From Faecalibacterium prausnitzii (GTDB lineage Bacteria; Bacillota; Clostridia; Oscillospirales; Ruminococcaceae), in the NCBI GenBank assembly GCA_004558805.1, contig SFDE01000020.1, positions 1-31,188 of the forward strand: 31,188 nucleotides of DNA, in the 5' to 3' direction. Positions 16,852-24,720 of the stretch are shown here, one piece after another. The notes under the pieces were generated by a model. The model had not been told where the DNA came from, searched no databases, and saw only the letters and a program-made list of their open reading frames with translations. A program made the position numbers and the translations under genes. Every line of letters begins with the position of its first letter. The stretch's first letter is position 1.

Positions 16852-18666
16852 ATGAGTAAAGTAATCGGCATTGATCTGGGCACCACCAATTCCTGTGTGG
16901 CAGTGGTGGAGGGCGGCAAGCCTGTTGTGATCACCAACGCAGAGGGCGAGCGCACTACCCCCAGTGTGGTGGCATTTACCAAGGATGGAGAGCGGCTGGT
17001 AGGCGGTGCGGCAAAACGCCAGATCGCCACTAACTCCGGGCGCACCGTGTCCAGCATCAAGCGGTACATGGGCACCGACCACCGGGTACACATCGACGGC
17101 AGGGACCTGACCCCTCAGGAGATCAGTGCCATGATCCTTGCTAAGATCCGCCGGGACGCCGAGAGCTATCTGGGAGAGCCGGTGACCGAGGCAGTGATCA
17201 CGGTGCCTGCCTACTTTGACGACAGCCAGCGCAAGGCGACGCAGGACGCCGGACGCATTGCAGGGCTGAAGGTGCTGCGGATCATCAATGAGCCTACGGC
17301 GGCGGCAGTCGCCTACGGTCTGGACAACGAGGCAGCACAGAAGATCCTTGTGTACGATCTGGGCGGCGGTACGTTTGATGTGTCCATCATCGAGATCGAG
17401 GATGGCACCTTTACGGTGCTTGCCACCGGCGGCGACACCCATCTGGGCGGCGATGACTTTGACCAGCGCATCGTGGAGTATGCGGTGGCAGAGTTCAAAA
17501 AATCCGACCGCATCGACCTGACCAAAGACCCCGCCGCCATGGGACGGCTGAAGGAGGAGGCGGAAAAGGCAAAAAAGGAGCTTTCCAGCGCCCCTTCCGC
17601 CCAGCTGAACCTGCCCTTTATCGCCGTGGGTAAGGACGGACCCCATCATTTGGATCTTGCCCTGTCCCGTCCCCAGTTTGAGATGATGACCGGGGACCTG
17701 CTGGCACGGACCGTGACCCCGGTGCAGAACGCCCTGCGGGACGCCGGCATTGCCGCCAGCCAGCTGGGCAAGGTGCTGCTGGTAGGCGGCTCCACCCGGA
17801 TGCCCGCCGTGGAGCGGCAGGTACGGGAGCTGCTGGGCAAAGAGCCCAGCCACAGCTTGAACCCCGACGAGTGCGTGGCAATGGGTGCGGCGGTGCAGGG
17901 CGCACTGCTGCAGGGCGGCGGCAAGCTCACCGGCGCCACCGGCGCAGCAGCCCAGGGGCTGGTGCTGATGGACGTGACCCCCCTGACCCTTTCCATTGAG
18001 ACGCTGGGCGGGGTGGCGACCCCTCTGATCACCCGCAACAGTATGATCCCCACCCGCAAGAGCCAGATCTTTACCACCGCCCGCCCCATGCAGACCACCG
18101 TGGAGATCAACGTGCTGCAGGGAGAGCGTCACTTTGCCCGGGACAACAAGAGTCTGGGCAAGTTCAAGCTCAACGGCATCCGCAGCGGCTTCTCTGCAAA
18201 GCCCCAGATCGAGGTGACCTTTGACATCGACGTCAACGGCGTGGTAAAGGTGTCCGCCAAGGATCTGGGTACCGGCAGAGAGCAGAACATCACCATTACC
18301 GGCAGCACCAACCTCTCGGAAAACGAGATCCAGCGCGCCATGGCAGACGCCGCCGCCTACGAGGCGGAGGACAGCCGCCGGAAGGACCGGCTGGAGCTTC
18401 ACAATCAGGCAGAAGTCCTTGCCTTTAAGGTGGAGGAGGCACTGTCCAAGTGCAAAAAGGAGCTGGACCGGGAGGAAAAGAACCGCATCAAGAGCGACGT
18501 GGCAAACCTGCGCCGCTGTCTGCGGAAGGATAAGCCGGAAAAGATGAGCGAGACCGAGGAGGCGGCGCTGCGGCAGGCAAAGAGCCAGCTGGAAGAAAGT
18601 GCCAACCACCTGATGATGCTGTACACCAGCGAACAGGGCTCCGGAGACCCGGACCAGACCCTGTGA
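16852..18666 (+). CDS. dnaK: DnaK-type Hsp70 chaperone, stand-alone copy
   Basis: 604 residues. The ATPase domain (1 to about 362) is canonical: IGIDLGTTNSCVAV (5-18), NEPTAAAVAYGL, VYDLGGGTFDVS, THLGGDDFD and VLLVGGSTRMP. Next come a Gly/Ala-rich interdomain stretch and DVTPLTLSIETLGG from Asp374, where the usual VLLLD linker reads VLMD, then the substrate-binding beta domain (LQGER, PQIEVTFDIDVNG) and a helical lid to the C-terminus. The usual acidic C-terminal tail is missing; it ends GSGDPDQTL. No hrcA, grpE or dnaJ adjoins and I see no CIRCE operator upstream, so this may be a second Hsp70. GGAGAGG precedes the ATG by 7 bases. It follows the SseB/Sel1 gene and ends at a terminator. Confidence 0.85.
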   Translation: MSKVIGIDLGTTNSCVAVVEGGKPVVITNAEGERTTPSVVAFTKDGERLVGGAAKRQIATNSGRTVSSIKRYMGTDHRVHIDGRDLTPQEISAMILAKIRRDAESYLGEPVTEAVITVPAYFDDSQRKATQDAGRIAGLKVLRIINEPTAAAVAYGLDNEAAQKILVYDLGGGTFDVSIIEIEDGTFTVLATGGDTHLGGDDFDQRIVEYAVAEFKKSDRIDLTKDPAAMGRLKEEAEKAKKELSSAPSAQLNLPFIAVGKDGPHHLDLALSRPQFEMMTGDLLARTVTPVQNALRDAGIAASQLGKVLLVGGSTRMPAVERQVRELLGKEPSHSLNPDECVAMGAAVQGALLQGGGKLTGATGAAAQGLVLMDVTPLTLSIETLGGVATPLITRNSMIPTRKSQIFTTARPMQTTVEINVLQGERHFARDNKSLGKFKLNGIRSGFSAKPQIEVTFDIDVNGVVKVSAKDLGTGREQNITITGSTNLSENEIQRAMADAAAYEAEDSRRKDRLELHNQAEVLAFKVEEALSKCKKELDREEKNRIKSDVANLRRCLRKDKPEKMSETEEAALRQAKSQLEESANHLMMLYTSEQGSGDPDQTL

Positions 18667-18693
18667 CCGGATAAAATAAGAGTGCGATCACGC

Positions 18694-18730
18694 AAAAAAG
18701 CTCCGCTGCAAACCGCAGCGGAGCCTTTTG
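18694..18730. terminator. Bidirectional terminator between Hsp70 and the amino-acid ABC operon
   Basis: A perfect 10-bp stem GCTCCGCTGC/GCAGCGGAGC with loop AAACC, flanked by six A on the left and CTTTTG on the right, giving T-runs in both directions. Confidence 0.88.
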
Positions 18731-18742
18731 TTGCAGGTAAGA

Positions 18743-19507
18743 TCAGAGCATCTTGGACAGGAATGCCTGCAGACGGGGATGCTTGGGGTTGGTGAACAGT
18801 TCCTGAGGAGGCTCGTCCTCCTGGATCTTGCCGTCGTCGATGAAGATGACCCGGTTGGAGACCTCCCGGGCAAAGCCCATCTCGTGGGTCACCACCAGCA
18901 TGGTGATGCCGGTGTGTGCCAGTTCCTTCATCAGCTCCAGCACCTCGCCCACCATCTCGGGGTCCAGGGCGCTGGTGGGTTCGTCAAACAGGATCACGTC
19001 CGGGTCCATGGCAAGGGCGCGGGCGATGGCGATGCGCTGCTGCTGACCGCCGGACAGGCTCTTGGGGTAGACGTCTGCCTTGTCGGCAAGCCCCACCCGA
19101 GCCAGCAGCTCGTCGGCACGAGCAGAGATGGCAGCCTTGTCCTTCAGCTTCAGCAGGCTGGGGGCAAGCTCCAGATTCTTTTTGACGGTCAGGTGGGGGA
19201 AGAGGTTGAAGTGCTGGAACACCATGCCCATCTTCTGGCGCACGGCGTCGATGTGTGCCTCGTCTACCTCTACGCCCTCAAACTTGATGGAGCCGGAGGT
19301 GGGGATCTCCAGACGGTTCAGGCACCGCAGGAAGGTGGACTTGCCGCAGCCGGAGGGTCCGATGAGGCAGACCACATCGCCCCGGTAGATGTCAAGGTCG
19401 ATGCCCTTCAGCACGTCCAGAGTGGGGTCTGCCTTTTTGGCGCCCCGCTTTTTTACGCCGCCGTAGGTCTTGGTCAGACTGCGTACTTCCAAAATCTTAT
19501 CGGTCAC
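18743..19507 (-). CDS. Polar amino-acid ABC transporter, ATP-binding protein
   Basis: 254 residues from the GTG at 19507, which lies 10 bases after AGGAGG inside the permease 3' end and overlaps that gene by 11 bases. Walker A GPSGCGKST (50-58), Q-loop VFQHFNLFPH, signature LSGGQQQR (151-158), Walker B VILFDE (171-176) and THEMGFAREV are those of the GlnQ/HisP group. A short basic insertion (KKRGAKKADPT, about 19-29) in the first sheet is slightly unusual. It powers uptake through the upstream-encoded permease and lipoprotein. The substrate (glutamine, glutamate, arginine, cystine or similar) is not decided by sequence. Confidence 0.9.
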   Translation of the reverse strand: MTDKILEVRSLTKTYGGVKKRGAKKADPTLDVLKGIDLDIYRGDVVCLIGPSGCGKSTFLRCLNRLEIPTSGSIKFEGVEVDEAHIDAVRQKMGMVFQHFNLFPHLTVKKNLELAPSLLKLKDKAAISARADELLARVGLADKADVYPKSLSGGQQQRIAIARALAMDPDVILFDEPTSALDPEMVGEVLELMKELAHTGITMLVVTHEMGFAREVSNRVIFIDDGKIQEDEPPQELFTNPKHPRLQAFLSKML

Positions 19508-20261
19508 TTTGTGCCAGCCTCCTCTCAAACTTGCTCAGCAGCCATGTAAACAGCATAACAAGGATCAGGTAGATCAGTGCAACGCCCAGCAGAGGGAACA
19601 TGGCTTCGTAGGTGCGGTTCATAATGCCCTGTGCGGCGTACAGCAGCTCCTTGCCGCCGATGGTGGTGATTAGGGAGGTATCCTTGAGCAGGATGATGAA
19701 CTCGTTGCCCAGTGCAGGCAGCACTGCACGGATCGCCTGAGGGATGATGATGACCACCATGGTGGTCATGTAGTTGAGACCCAGACTGCGTCCCGCTTCC
19801 ATCTGCCCCGGGTCCACCGCCATCAGACCGCCCCGGATGATCTCGGACACATAGGCGCCGGAGTTGATGCCCAGGGTCAGGGCACCCACCATGGTAAAGT
19901 TGCGGCTGTTGGCAAAAATGACCATGCTCATGATCAGCAGCTGCACCATCATGGGCGTGCCCCGGATGATGGTGGTGTACACCTGACACACCGCATTAAA
20001 AAAGCCCAGCACCGGGTTTTTGTGACCGGGGCGCTGCTGGTCGTGGGTCACACGGACCATTGCCACCATGCTGCCCAGCACCACGCCCAGCGCCAGCGCC
20101 AGTGCGGTGACCAGCAGGGTGGTGCCCACGCCGCTGATGTACTGGAGCCAGCGGTCCTTCAGGATAAATGCCTGATAAAACTTGAAAAAGAAATCCTGTC
20201 CAAAGCTTAGCTTTGTGCCGCTGCTCAGCAGCTCTTTGAGCAGTTCGTATTGCGCAGCCAT
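19497..20261 (-). CDS. Polar amino-acid ABC transporter permease
   Basis: 254 residues, HisM/GlnP family. It has a soluble N-terminal ~40 residues, then membrane segments at about 43-70, 96-118, 120-140, 175-195 and 215-243. The conserved IIRGTPMMVQLL (TM start) and the EAA coupling loop around GQMEAGRSLGLNYMTTM are visible. The gene starts at ATG 20261 after GAGGATG, and its stop overlaps the ATPase gene. A terminator-like hairpin separates it from the receptor gene upstream, so it is probably made by read-through at lower level than the receptor. Confidence 0.9.
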   Translation of the reverse strand: MAAQYELLKELLSSGTKLSFGQDFFFKFYQAFILKDRWLQYISGVGTTLLVTALALALGVVLGSMVAMVRVTHDQQRPGHKNPVLGFFNAVCQVYTTIIRGTPMMVQLLIMSMVIFANSRNFTMVGALTLGINSGAYVSEIIRGGLMAVDPGQMEAGRSLGLNYMTTMVVIIIPQAIRAVLPALGNEFIILLKDTSLITTIGGKELLYAAQGIMNRTYEAMFPLLGVALIYLILVMLFTWLLSKFERRLAQSDR

Positions 20262-20309
20262 TCACATCCTCACTTTCTGTTTGTCAATAAATTGTAACCA
20301 CTTTTTTCC

Positions 20310-20342
20310 AAAAAAAGAGGTGCCCCGGAGCGGGGCGCCTCC
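20310..20342 (-). terminator. Intra-operon terminator after the receptor gene
   Basis: On the minus strand GAGGCGCCCC pairs with GGGGCACCTC (one G-U), followed by seven T. It lies between the receptor gene and the permease-ATPase pair and probably sets receptor excess. Confidence 0.75.
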
Positions 20343-20373
20343 TTGGGTACGGAAAGGATACAGGGCACGCTGC

Positions 20374-21213
20374 TTAGTTTGCGTTGATGTACTTGTCCAC
20401 GATGGACTGCAGGGTGCCGTCTGCCTTCAGCTCCTCCAGAGCCTTGTTGACAGCGTCCTCCAGAGCAGAGCCCTTTGCCATGCCGATGGCGTAATCCTCC
20501 TCGGCGTAGCTGGTGTCCAGCACCTTCAGACCGGGGTTGGCTGCAACGTACTCCTTGGCGGGAGCATCATCGATGACCACAGCGTCCACCTGACCATTGT
20601 TCAGTGCCTGCACAGCGGTCAGACCGTTGTCGTATGCCACCACGGAATCCTCACCGAAGTCGTCAGAGCAGTAGATGTAGCCGGTGGTGCCGCGCTGGGT
20701 GCCGATCTTCTTGCCGGCGAGGTCGTCGGGGGAAGCAATGTCGGAGTCATTGGGCACGATGATGGACTGGATGCCGGTGGCGTAGCTGTCGGAGAAATCC
20801 ATCACAGCCTTGCGCTCGTCGGTGACGGTGACGCCAGCCATAACGATGTCAGCCTTGCCCTGCTGCACGCTGAGCAGTGCGGCGTCAAAGTCCATGTCGT
20901 CGATCTGCAGCTCCAGACCCAGCTTTTCGGCGATCGCCTTGGCGGTATCCACATCAATGCCCTCGATCTCACCGGAATCGGTGGTCATCTCGTAGGGAGG
21001 GAAGGTGGCGTTGGTAGCCATGGTCAGCTTGCCTGCCACCACAGTGGCAAGGTCACCAGCAGCGCCGGCAGAAGCAGCTGCGCTGCCTGCCACAGAGGAA
21101 GCAGCAGCGGAAGAAGCCACGCTGGAAGCAGAACCGCCGCAGGCGGTCAGGGCAAGAGCGGCAACGGACAGACCGGCGGCAGCAAGGAAGCCGCGACGAG
21201 AGATCTTTTTCAT
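20374..21213 (-). CDS. Polar amino-acid ABC transporter substrate-binding lipoprotein
   Basis: 279 residues. The ATG at 21213 follows AGGAG by 9 bases; upstream in-frame codons lie beyond the promoter and are not used. The signal has a twin-arginine-like SRRGFL at 5-10, a hydrophobic core and lipobox LTAC (Cys about 25), then a Ser/Ala-rich tether to about residue 55. The mature part is a type II periplasmic-binding fold (SBP_bac_3): ATFPPYEM, IEGIDVDTAKAIAEKLG, DFDAALLSVQQGKADIVMAG, TVTDERKAVMDFSDSY and GTQRGTTG. It is tethered outside the membrane and delivers a polar amino acid to the downstream permease/ATPase. First gene of the operon, under a near-consensus promoter. Confidence 0.9.
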   Translation of the reverse strand: MKKISRRGFLAAAGLSVAALALTACGGSASSVASSAAASSVAGSAAASAGAAGDLATVVAGKLTMATNATFPPYEMTTDSGEIEGIDVDTAKAIAEKLGLELQIDDMDFDAALLSVQQGKADIVMAGVTVTDERKAVMDFSDSYATGIQSIIVPNDSDIASPDDLAGKKIGTQRGTTGYIYCSDDFGEDSVVAYDNGLTAVQALNNGQVDAVVIDDAPAKEYVAANPGLKVLDTSYAEEDYAIGMAKGSALEDAVNKALEELKADGTLQSIVDKYINAN

Positions 21214-21295
21214 ATTCAAACACTCCTCTATATATGCAATATATTTGGTTTTTCCCGATGGGATGCGATTCATCTCACTTTCGGGGAACGCACTT

Positions 21296-21324
21296 AGTAT
21301 AGTTTGTACAAAACAAAAAGTCAA
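21296..21324 (-). promoter_or_regulatory. Sigma-A promoter of the amino-acid ABC operon
   Basis: TTGACT (21319-21324) and TATACT (21296-21301) on the minus strand, 17-base spacer. The flanks (21225-21410) are AT-rich with repeated ATGCA/TGCAT motifs that might bind a regulator; none is recognised. Confidence 0.85.
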
Positions 21325-21420
21325 TACTTGTGCATAATAATCCGCTAAATTGAAACGAATTTGCAAACATTTATGCAATGACGAAGAAAATGTATGAATA
21401 TATGCAGTATAAAGCCCTTT

Positions 21421-21996
21421 TTACAGGATCCTTGCGATCTCCTCGGCGCTGCGCTTGGGCACGCAGTAGTTGCGCTGGTCGTCCAGATAGTACTTTACGC
21501 CGGTGTCCGGGGTCATGGGTACCACGGCGGAGCTGTGGGTGGGGTAGCCAAAAGCGATCATAAAGGCAAGCTTTTCCGGCTCGGTGATGCCCAGCAGTTT
21601 TGTCAGCTCCGGCTTGTTGATGGCGCCCATGATGCAGCTGCCCACCCCCTTATCCCAGGCAGCAAGGGTCATGTTGGCAAGCGCAATGCCGGTGTCGGTG
21701 GCAAGGTCTCCGGGGATGGAGCTGTCCTGCACCACCGCCACATACAGGGTGGGCAGCTCCTCTGCCTTGGGGGTGCCCTGTTCCGGGGGCAGGTATGCCG
21801 CCCACTTGACCAGAGGCTGTACTTTTGCCACCAGCTCCGGGCTCTGGACCACCACCAGACGCACCGCCTGCCGGTTTGCCCCGCAGGAGGACAGGCGCAG
21901 CGCCTCCACGATATCTTCCACTACGTCCCGGGGCACAGGGCGCTGAGCAAAGCGGCGGTAGGTGCGGCGGGTGGCAAGAGATTCCATAACAGACAT
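21421..21996 (-). CDS. Nitroreductase family protein
   Basis: 191 residues. The ATG at 21996 follows AAAGGAG by 8 bases. An FMN-dependent NAD(P)H oxidoreductase fold is indicated by the N-terminal TRRTYRRFAQRPVP (FMN phosphate contact), LRLSSCGANRQAVRLVVV, the central DTGIALANMTLAAWDKGVGSCIMGA helix region, and the late AFGYPT segment. The physiological substrate of such enzymes is usually unknown. It lies 26 bases after the small ThrE subunit on the same strand, so it is probably the third gene of that transcript. No clear terminator follows it. Confidence 0.82.
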   Translation of the reverse strand: MSVMESLATRRTYRRFAQRPVPRDVVEDIVEALRLSSCGANRQAVRLVVVQSPELVAKVQPLVKWAAYLPPEQGTPKAEELPTLYVAVVQDSSIPGDLATDTGIALANMTLAAWDKGVGSCIMGAINKPELTKLLGITEPEKLAFMIAFGYPTHSSAVVPMTPDTGVKYYLDDQRNYCVPKRSAEEIARIL

Positions 21997-22022
21997 AATG
22001 AACACTCCTTTGCTGTTTTTAC

Positions 22023-22475
22023 TTATTGCTTTTTCCATCCCGGCAGGGGGATGCTGAGCACCAGAGAGATGCCCACGGCAAGCGCCACGGCGATCTTGAA
22101 GGTGTTGATGCCGGTGGAAAGTGCCAGAGCATTGTCGTTCTGGATGAAATAATAGGCGGTGTAGTAGATGCCGGCACCGGGCACCAGTGCAAAGATCCCC
22201 GAGAGCAGAAAGATGGTCACAGGGGCCTTGCGGCTGATGGCAAAGATCCGGGCAAGGAGGGTCAGGGGCATTACCGCCAGCAAGGCGGCAGCGGCATTGT
22301 TGATCCCCAGCATGATCAGCAGCTCATAGATCACCCAGCCTACTGCTCCCACCAAAGCGCAGAAGGGCAGGCTTCTGCGGGGACAGGCGAACAGGACGGC
22401 AAAACCCAGGGTGCCCATCCCTGCAAGGATGAACTGAATCATCAGTTCCCCGATCTGTGTACTGGTAAGATTCAT
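22023..22475 (-). CDS. Split ThrE-type exporter, small subunit (ThrE_2/DUF3815, YjjB-like)
   Basis: 150 residues, almost entirely membrane: hydrophobic segments at about 10-30, 36-58, 60-75, 86-108 and 122-143. The order and short loops match the YjjB-like half of the threonine/serine exporter family. The ATG overlaps the stop of the large subunit gene (ATGA), fixing the start. With the large subunit it should form one ThrE-like transporter; substrates in the family include threonine, serine and, for E. coli YjjPB, succinate, so the cargo here is open. Confidence 0.82.
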   Translation of the reverse strand: MNLTSTQIGELMIQFILAGMGTLGFAVLFACPRRSLPFCALVGAVGWVIYELLIMLGINNAAAALLAVMPLTLLARIFAISRKAPVTIFLLSGIFALVPGAGIYYTAYYFIQNDNALALSTGINTFKIAVALAVGISLVLSIPLPGWKKQ

Positions 22476-23263
22476 GCCACGGTGACCCCCATAATCAGTG
22501 TGTAAAAACTCAGCACCAGACCGGTGCCGATGGCGATGCTGGCAGCAATGAGCAGCGCATCGATCATGCGGATGGTGCCGGAAAGATAATCCCCCTGCAC
22601 AAAGTCCCGGATGCCCATGGTAAAGGCGATGCCGGGGGTCAGGATCATCAGAGAACCGATGATGGCGTGGCTTGCGGGGGAGTGCAGCAGGTTGCACAGC
22701 AGGATGCACACCAGAGTGATCAGGGCAGAGCAGCTGATCTTTTTAAAGCCTCCGGGCAGCTGCTTGCGGTCGCACGCCAGCAGATACCAGATGGCAGAAA
22801 GCCCTGCCACCGACGCCACCAGCCCTTCTTTCAGGCTGCCGCCAAAGATCATGGAAAAGCAGAAGGAACCGCACACCCCGCTTACCAGCTGCATCCAGTC
22901 CTTGGGAAAGGGGATCTGCTGCGCCTGCACCAGGCGGCGCTCCGCCTCGTCCAGCGGCATATCCCTCAGTGCGATCTCCCGGGACAGGGCATTTACCGCC
23001 GCCACCCGTCCAAGATGGGTGGTGCGGGTGGGGACGTTCCGCACCTCGCTGATCTCGGCGGTGCCGGCACTGGCAAAGATGCCGTTGGTCAGCACATAGA
23101 CGTGAAACTCCCGCAGGTGGAAGCTTTTTGCCATGATCTCCATGGTCTGCTGCACCCGGAACACTTCGGCGCCGTTTTCCAGCAGGGTCTGCCCCGCCGC
23201 CATAATAAAGTCCATGATCCGGCGGCGGAGTTCTTCGTCCGGAAAGGGTTCTCTGCTGCTCAT
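22472..23263 (-). CDS. Split ThrE-type exporter, large subunit (ThrE/DUF1212, YjjP-like)
   Basis: 263 residues. A soluble N-terminal region (1 to about 120) carries the family start: AAGQTLLENGAEVFRVQQTM, then FHVYVLTNGIFAS, VNALSREI and EAERRL. About five membrane helices follow (130-150, 152-170, 176-200, 203-222, 237-260), including SLMILTPGIAFTMGIRDF. AAAGGAG lies 8 bases before the ATG. It is first in the operon, followed by the small subunit and the nitroreductase. Confidence 0.85.
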   Translation of the reverse strand: MSSREPFPDEELRRRIMDFIMAAGQTLLENGAEVFRVQQTMEIMAKSFHLREFHVYVLTNGIFASAGTAEISEVRNVPTRTTHLGRVAAVNALSREIALRDMPLDEAERRLVQAQQIPFPKDWMQLVSGVCGSFCFSMIFGGSLKEGLVASVAGLSAIWYLLACDRKQLPGGFKKISCSALITLVCILLCNLLHSPASHAIIGSLMILTPGIAFTMGIRDFVQGDYLSGTIRMIDALLIAASIAIGTGLVLSFYTLIMGVTVA

Positions 23264-23295
23264 TGGTCTGTCTCCTTTGCAAAGTATGTCACCCT

Positions 23296-23324
23296 ATTCT
23301 AACATGTGCGCCACCCACAAACAA
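23296..23324 (-). promoter_or_regulatory. Promoter of the ThrE-nitroreductase operon
   Basis: TTGTTT (-35) and TAGAAT (-10) on the minus strand with a 17-base spacer; the -10 is extended (TGT before TAGAAT). Back-to-back with the methionine-operon promoter about 45 bases away. Confidence 0.65.
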
Positions 23325-23367
23325 GAGAATTTCCATTTCCCTACACAAAAAACTTTTGCTTCCCCTG

Positions 23368-23396
23368 TTGACAAATCCTTCCGGCGGGATTAAAAT
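23368..23396 (+). promoter_or_regulatory. Sigma-A promoter of the methionine operon
   Basis: A perfect TTGACA and TAAAAT with a 17-base spacer. The start of transcription should be near 23403, at the beginning of the T-box leader. Confidence 0.85.
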
Positions 23397-23402
23397 AAAT
23401 GC

Positions 23403-23712
23403 AATATCACAAAATGGCTGTGAAGAGAAGAGTAGGCATTCGCATTGATCCTTACCAGAGAGCCCGGGCGGTGGAAAAGGGCAGGAAACAGGAAGCTGAA
23501 AATGGTCTCGGAGCCGTGCGGGCGAAGCGCAGGAGTGCTAAGTCCGCAACGGGATGCGCCCGTTACAGCGTCCGGCTGTAAGCAGCGTAGGGCTGCCGCA
23601 GCGTCGAGGCTGTGCCCGCAAGGGTACAGTAAACCAAGGTGGTACCGCGGAAGTATTTTAATGCTCCCGTCCTTGCTGGGGTCTTTGCCCTGTGTAAGGA
23701 CGGGAGTTTTTT
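23403..23712 (+). promoter_or_regulatory. T-box riboswitch leader, methionine-specific by reading of the specifier
   Basis: The leader of about 310 bases upstream of metQ has the T-box landmarks in order: an AGTA turn (AAGAGTAGGC near 23430), an AGAGAG element near 23456, the specifier region CTGAAA-ATG-GTCTCG-GAGC, the T-box AAGGTGGTACCGCGG at 23636-23650, and a terminator. I place the specifier codon at 23502-23504 (ATG), six bases before GAGC, the usual spacing. The T-box UGGU would pair with a tRNA ending ACCA, as tRNA-Met does. AAGG (23636-23639) can pair with CCTT (23671-23674) to form the antiterminator. Uncharged tRNA-Met should therefore allow transcription. Start and lower stems are inferred by eye. 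Confidence 0.88.
23664..23712 (+). terminator. T-box regulated terminator
   Basis: An 11-bp perfect stem CTCCCGTCCTT/AAGGACGGGAG with six T. Its 5' strand competes with the T-box for pairing. Confidence 0.9.
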
Positions 23713-23799
23713 CATTCTTCCGTTCACGACCGCCTGCGGAAGGGTGCCGCAGGGGTCACCGCACATTATAATAATTAGAGAATAAAGAGGGAAAAAATT

Positions 23800-24714
23800 A
23801 TGATCACTCGTCGCGAATTTTTGAAAGTTTCCGGTGTGGCAGCCGCAGCTGCTGCCCTGACTGCCTGCGGTGGCTCTTCTGCCGCCTCCAGCACTGCCAG
23901 CACCGCCGGCAGCACCGCCTCCTCTGCTGCAGCCAAGCTGAGCAAGATCAAGGTGGCAGTGCCCAACGACACCACCAACGAGGCTCGTGCCCTGACCCTG
24001 CTGGAGAAGAACGGCTTTTTTAAGCTGAAGGCAGACGCCGGTCTTACCGCCACCAAGAACGACATTGAGGAGAACCCCCTGAACGTTACGGTGGACGAGG
24101 TGGAGGCAGCACAGGTGCCCAACGTGCTGCAGGATGAGGACTATGCCGTCATCAACTCCAACTACGCCATCTCTGCCGGTCTGGACCCCATGAACGATGC
24201 ACTGGCAATGGAGGACGGCACCTCTGCCTACGTCAACGTTCTGGTGTGCAAGGACGGCAATCAGGATCAGCCCAAGATCAAGGCACTGGTGGCTGCCCTC
24301 CAGAGCCAGAAGGTAAAGGACTTCATGGACGAGACCTACAAGGGCGCTGTGGTGTCCGTAGTGGAAAACCCCACCGACGGCTACGACTCCACTCTGGATT
24401 ACGATGCACTGAACGGCGAGACCGTCAGCTGCGCTGCCACTCCCGCTCCCCACTGCGAGGTGCTGGAGGTCTGCAAGGAGATCCTTGCCGCCAAGGGCAT
24501 CACTCTGGATATCCAGGAGTATGACGACTATGTGATCCCCAACACCATCGTGGAGGATGGTCAGTGCGACACCAACTACTTCCAGCACCAGCCCTATCTG
24601 GACAACTTCAATGAGGAAAAAGGCACCCATCTGGTGACCGTTGCAGGCATCCACGTGGAGCCCATGGGCATCTACGGCGGCAAGCAGGACAGCCTTGCAC
24701 CCATTGAGGGGTAA
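23800..24714 (+). CDS. metQ: Circularly permuted MetQ/NlpA-type methionine-binding lipoprotein
   Basis: 304 residues. The signal carries a twin-arginine-like TRREFLK (3-9) and lipobox LTAC (Cys23), then a Ser/Ala/Thr tether to about 46. Residues 49-187 match the canonical C-terminal lobe of MetQ (VAVPNDTTNEARALTLLE, AVINSNYAISAGLDP, ending KVKDFMDETYKGAVVSV). Residues 188-206 are a linker. Residues 207-304 match the canonical N-terminal lobe (ATPAPHCEVLE, DYVIPN, TNYFQHQPYL, IHVEPMGIY). In ordinary MetQ the second block comes first, so the protein is circularly permuted at the junction of SLxxLPDG with the IAIPND strand. Both lobes are complete and binding residues are retained. It should bind methionine outside the cell and feed MetNI. 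AGAGGG lies 8 bases before the ATG. Confidence 0.9.
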   Translation: MITRREFLKVSGVAAAAAALTACGGSSAASSTASTAGSTASSAAAKLSKIKVAVPNDTTNEARALTLLEKNGFFKLKADAGLTATKNDIEENPLNVTVDEVEAAQVPNVLQDEDYAVINSNYAISAGLDPMNDALAMEDGTSAYVNVLVCKDGNQDQPKIKALVAALQSQKVKDFMDETYKGAVVSVVENPTDGYDSTLDYDALNGETVSCAATPAPHCEVLEVCKEILAAKGITLDIQEYDDYVIPNTIVEDGQCDTNYFQHQPYLDNFNEEKGTHLVTVAGIHVEPMGIYGGKQDSLAPIEG

Positions 24715-24720
24715 AAAATG

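Noticed and set aside
23502..23504. Asparagine (AAT) or tryptophan (TGG) reading of the T-box specifier
   Set aside because: The six-base distance to GAGC, the UGGU in the T-box (discriminator A) and the downstream methionine genes favour ATG.
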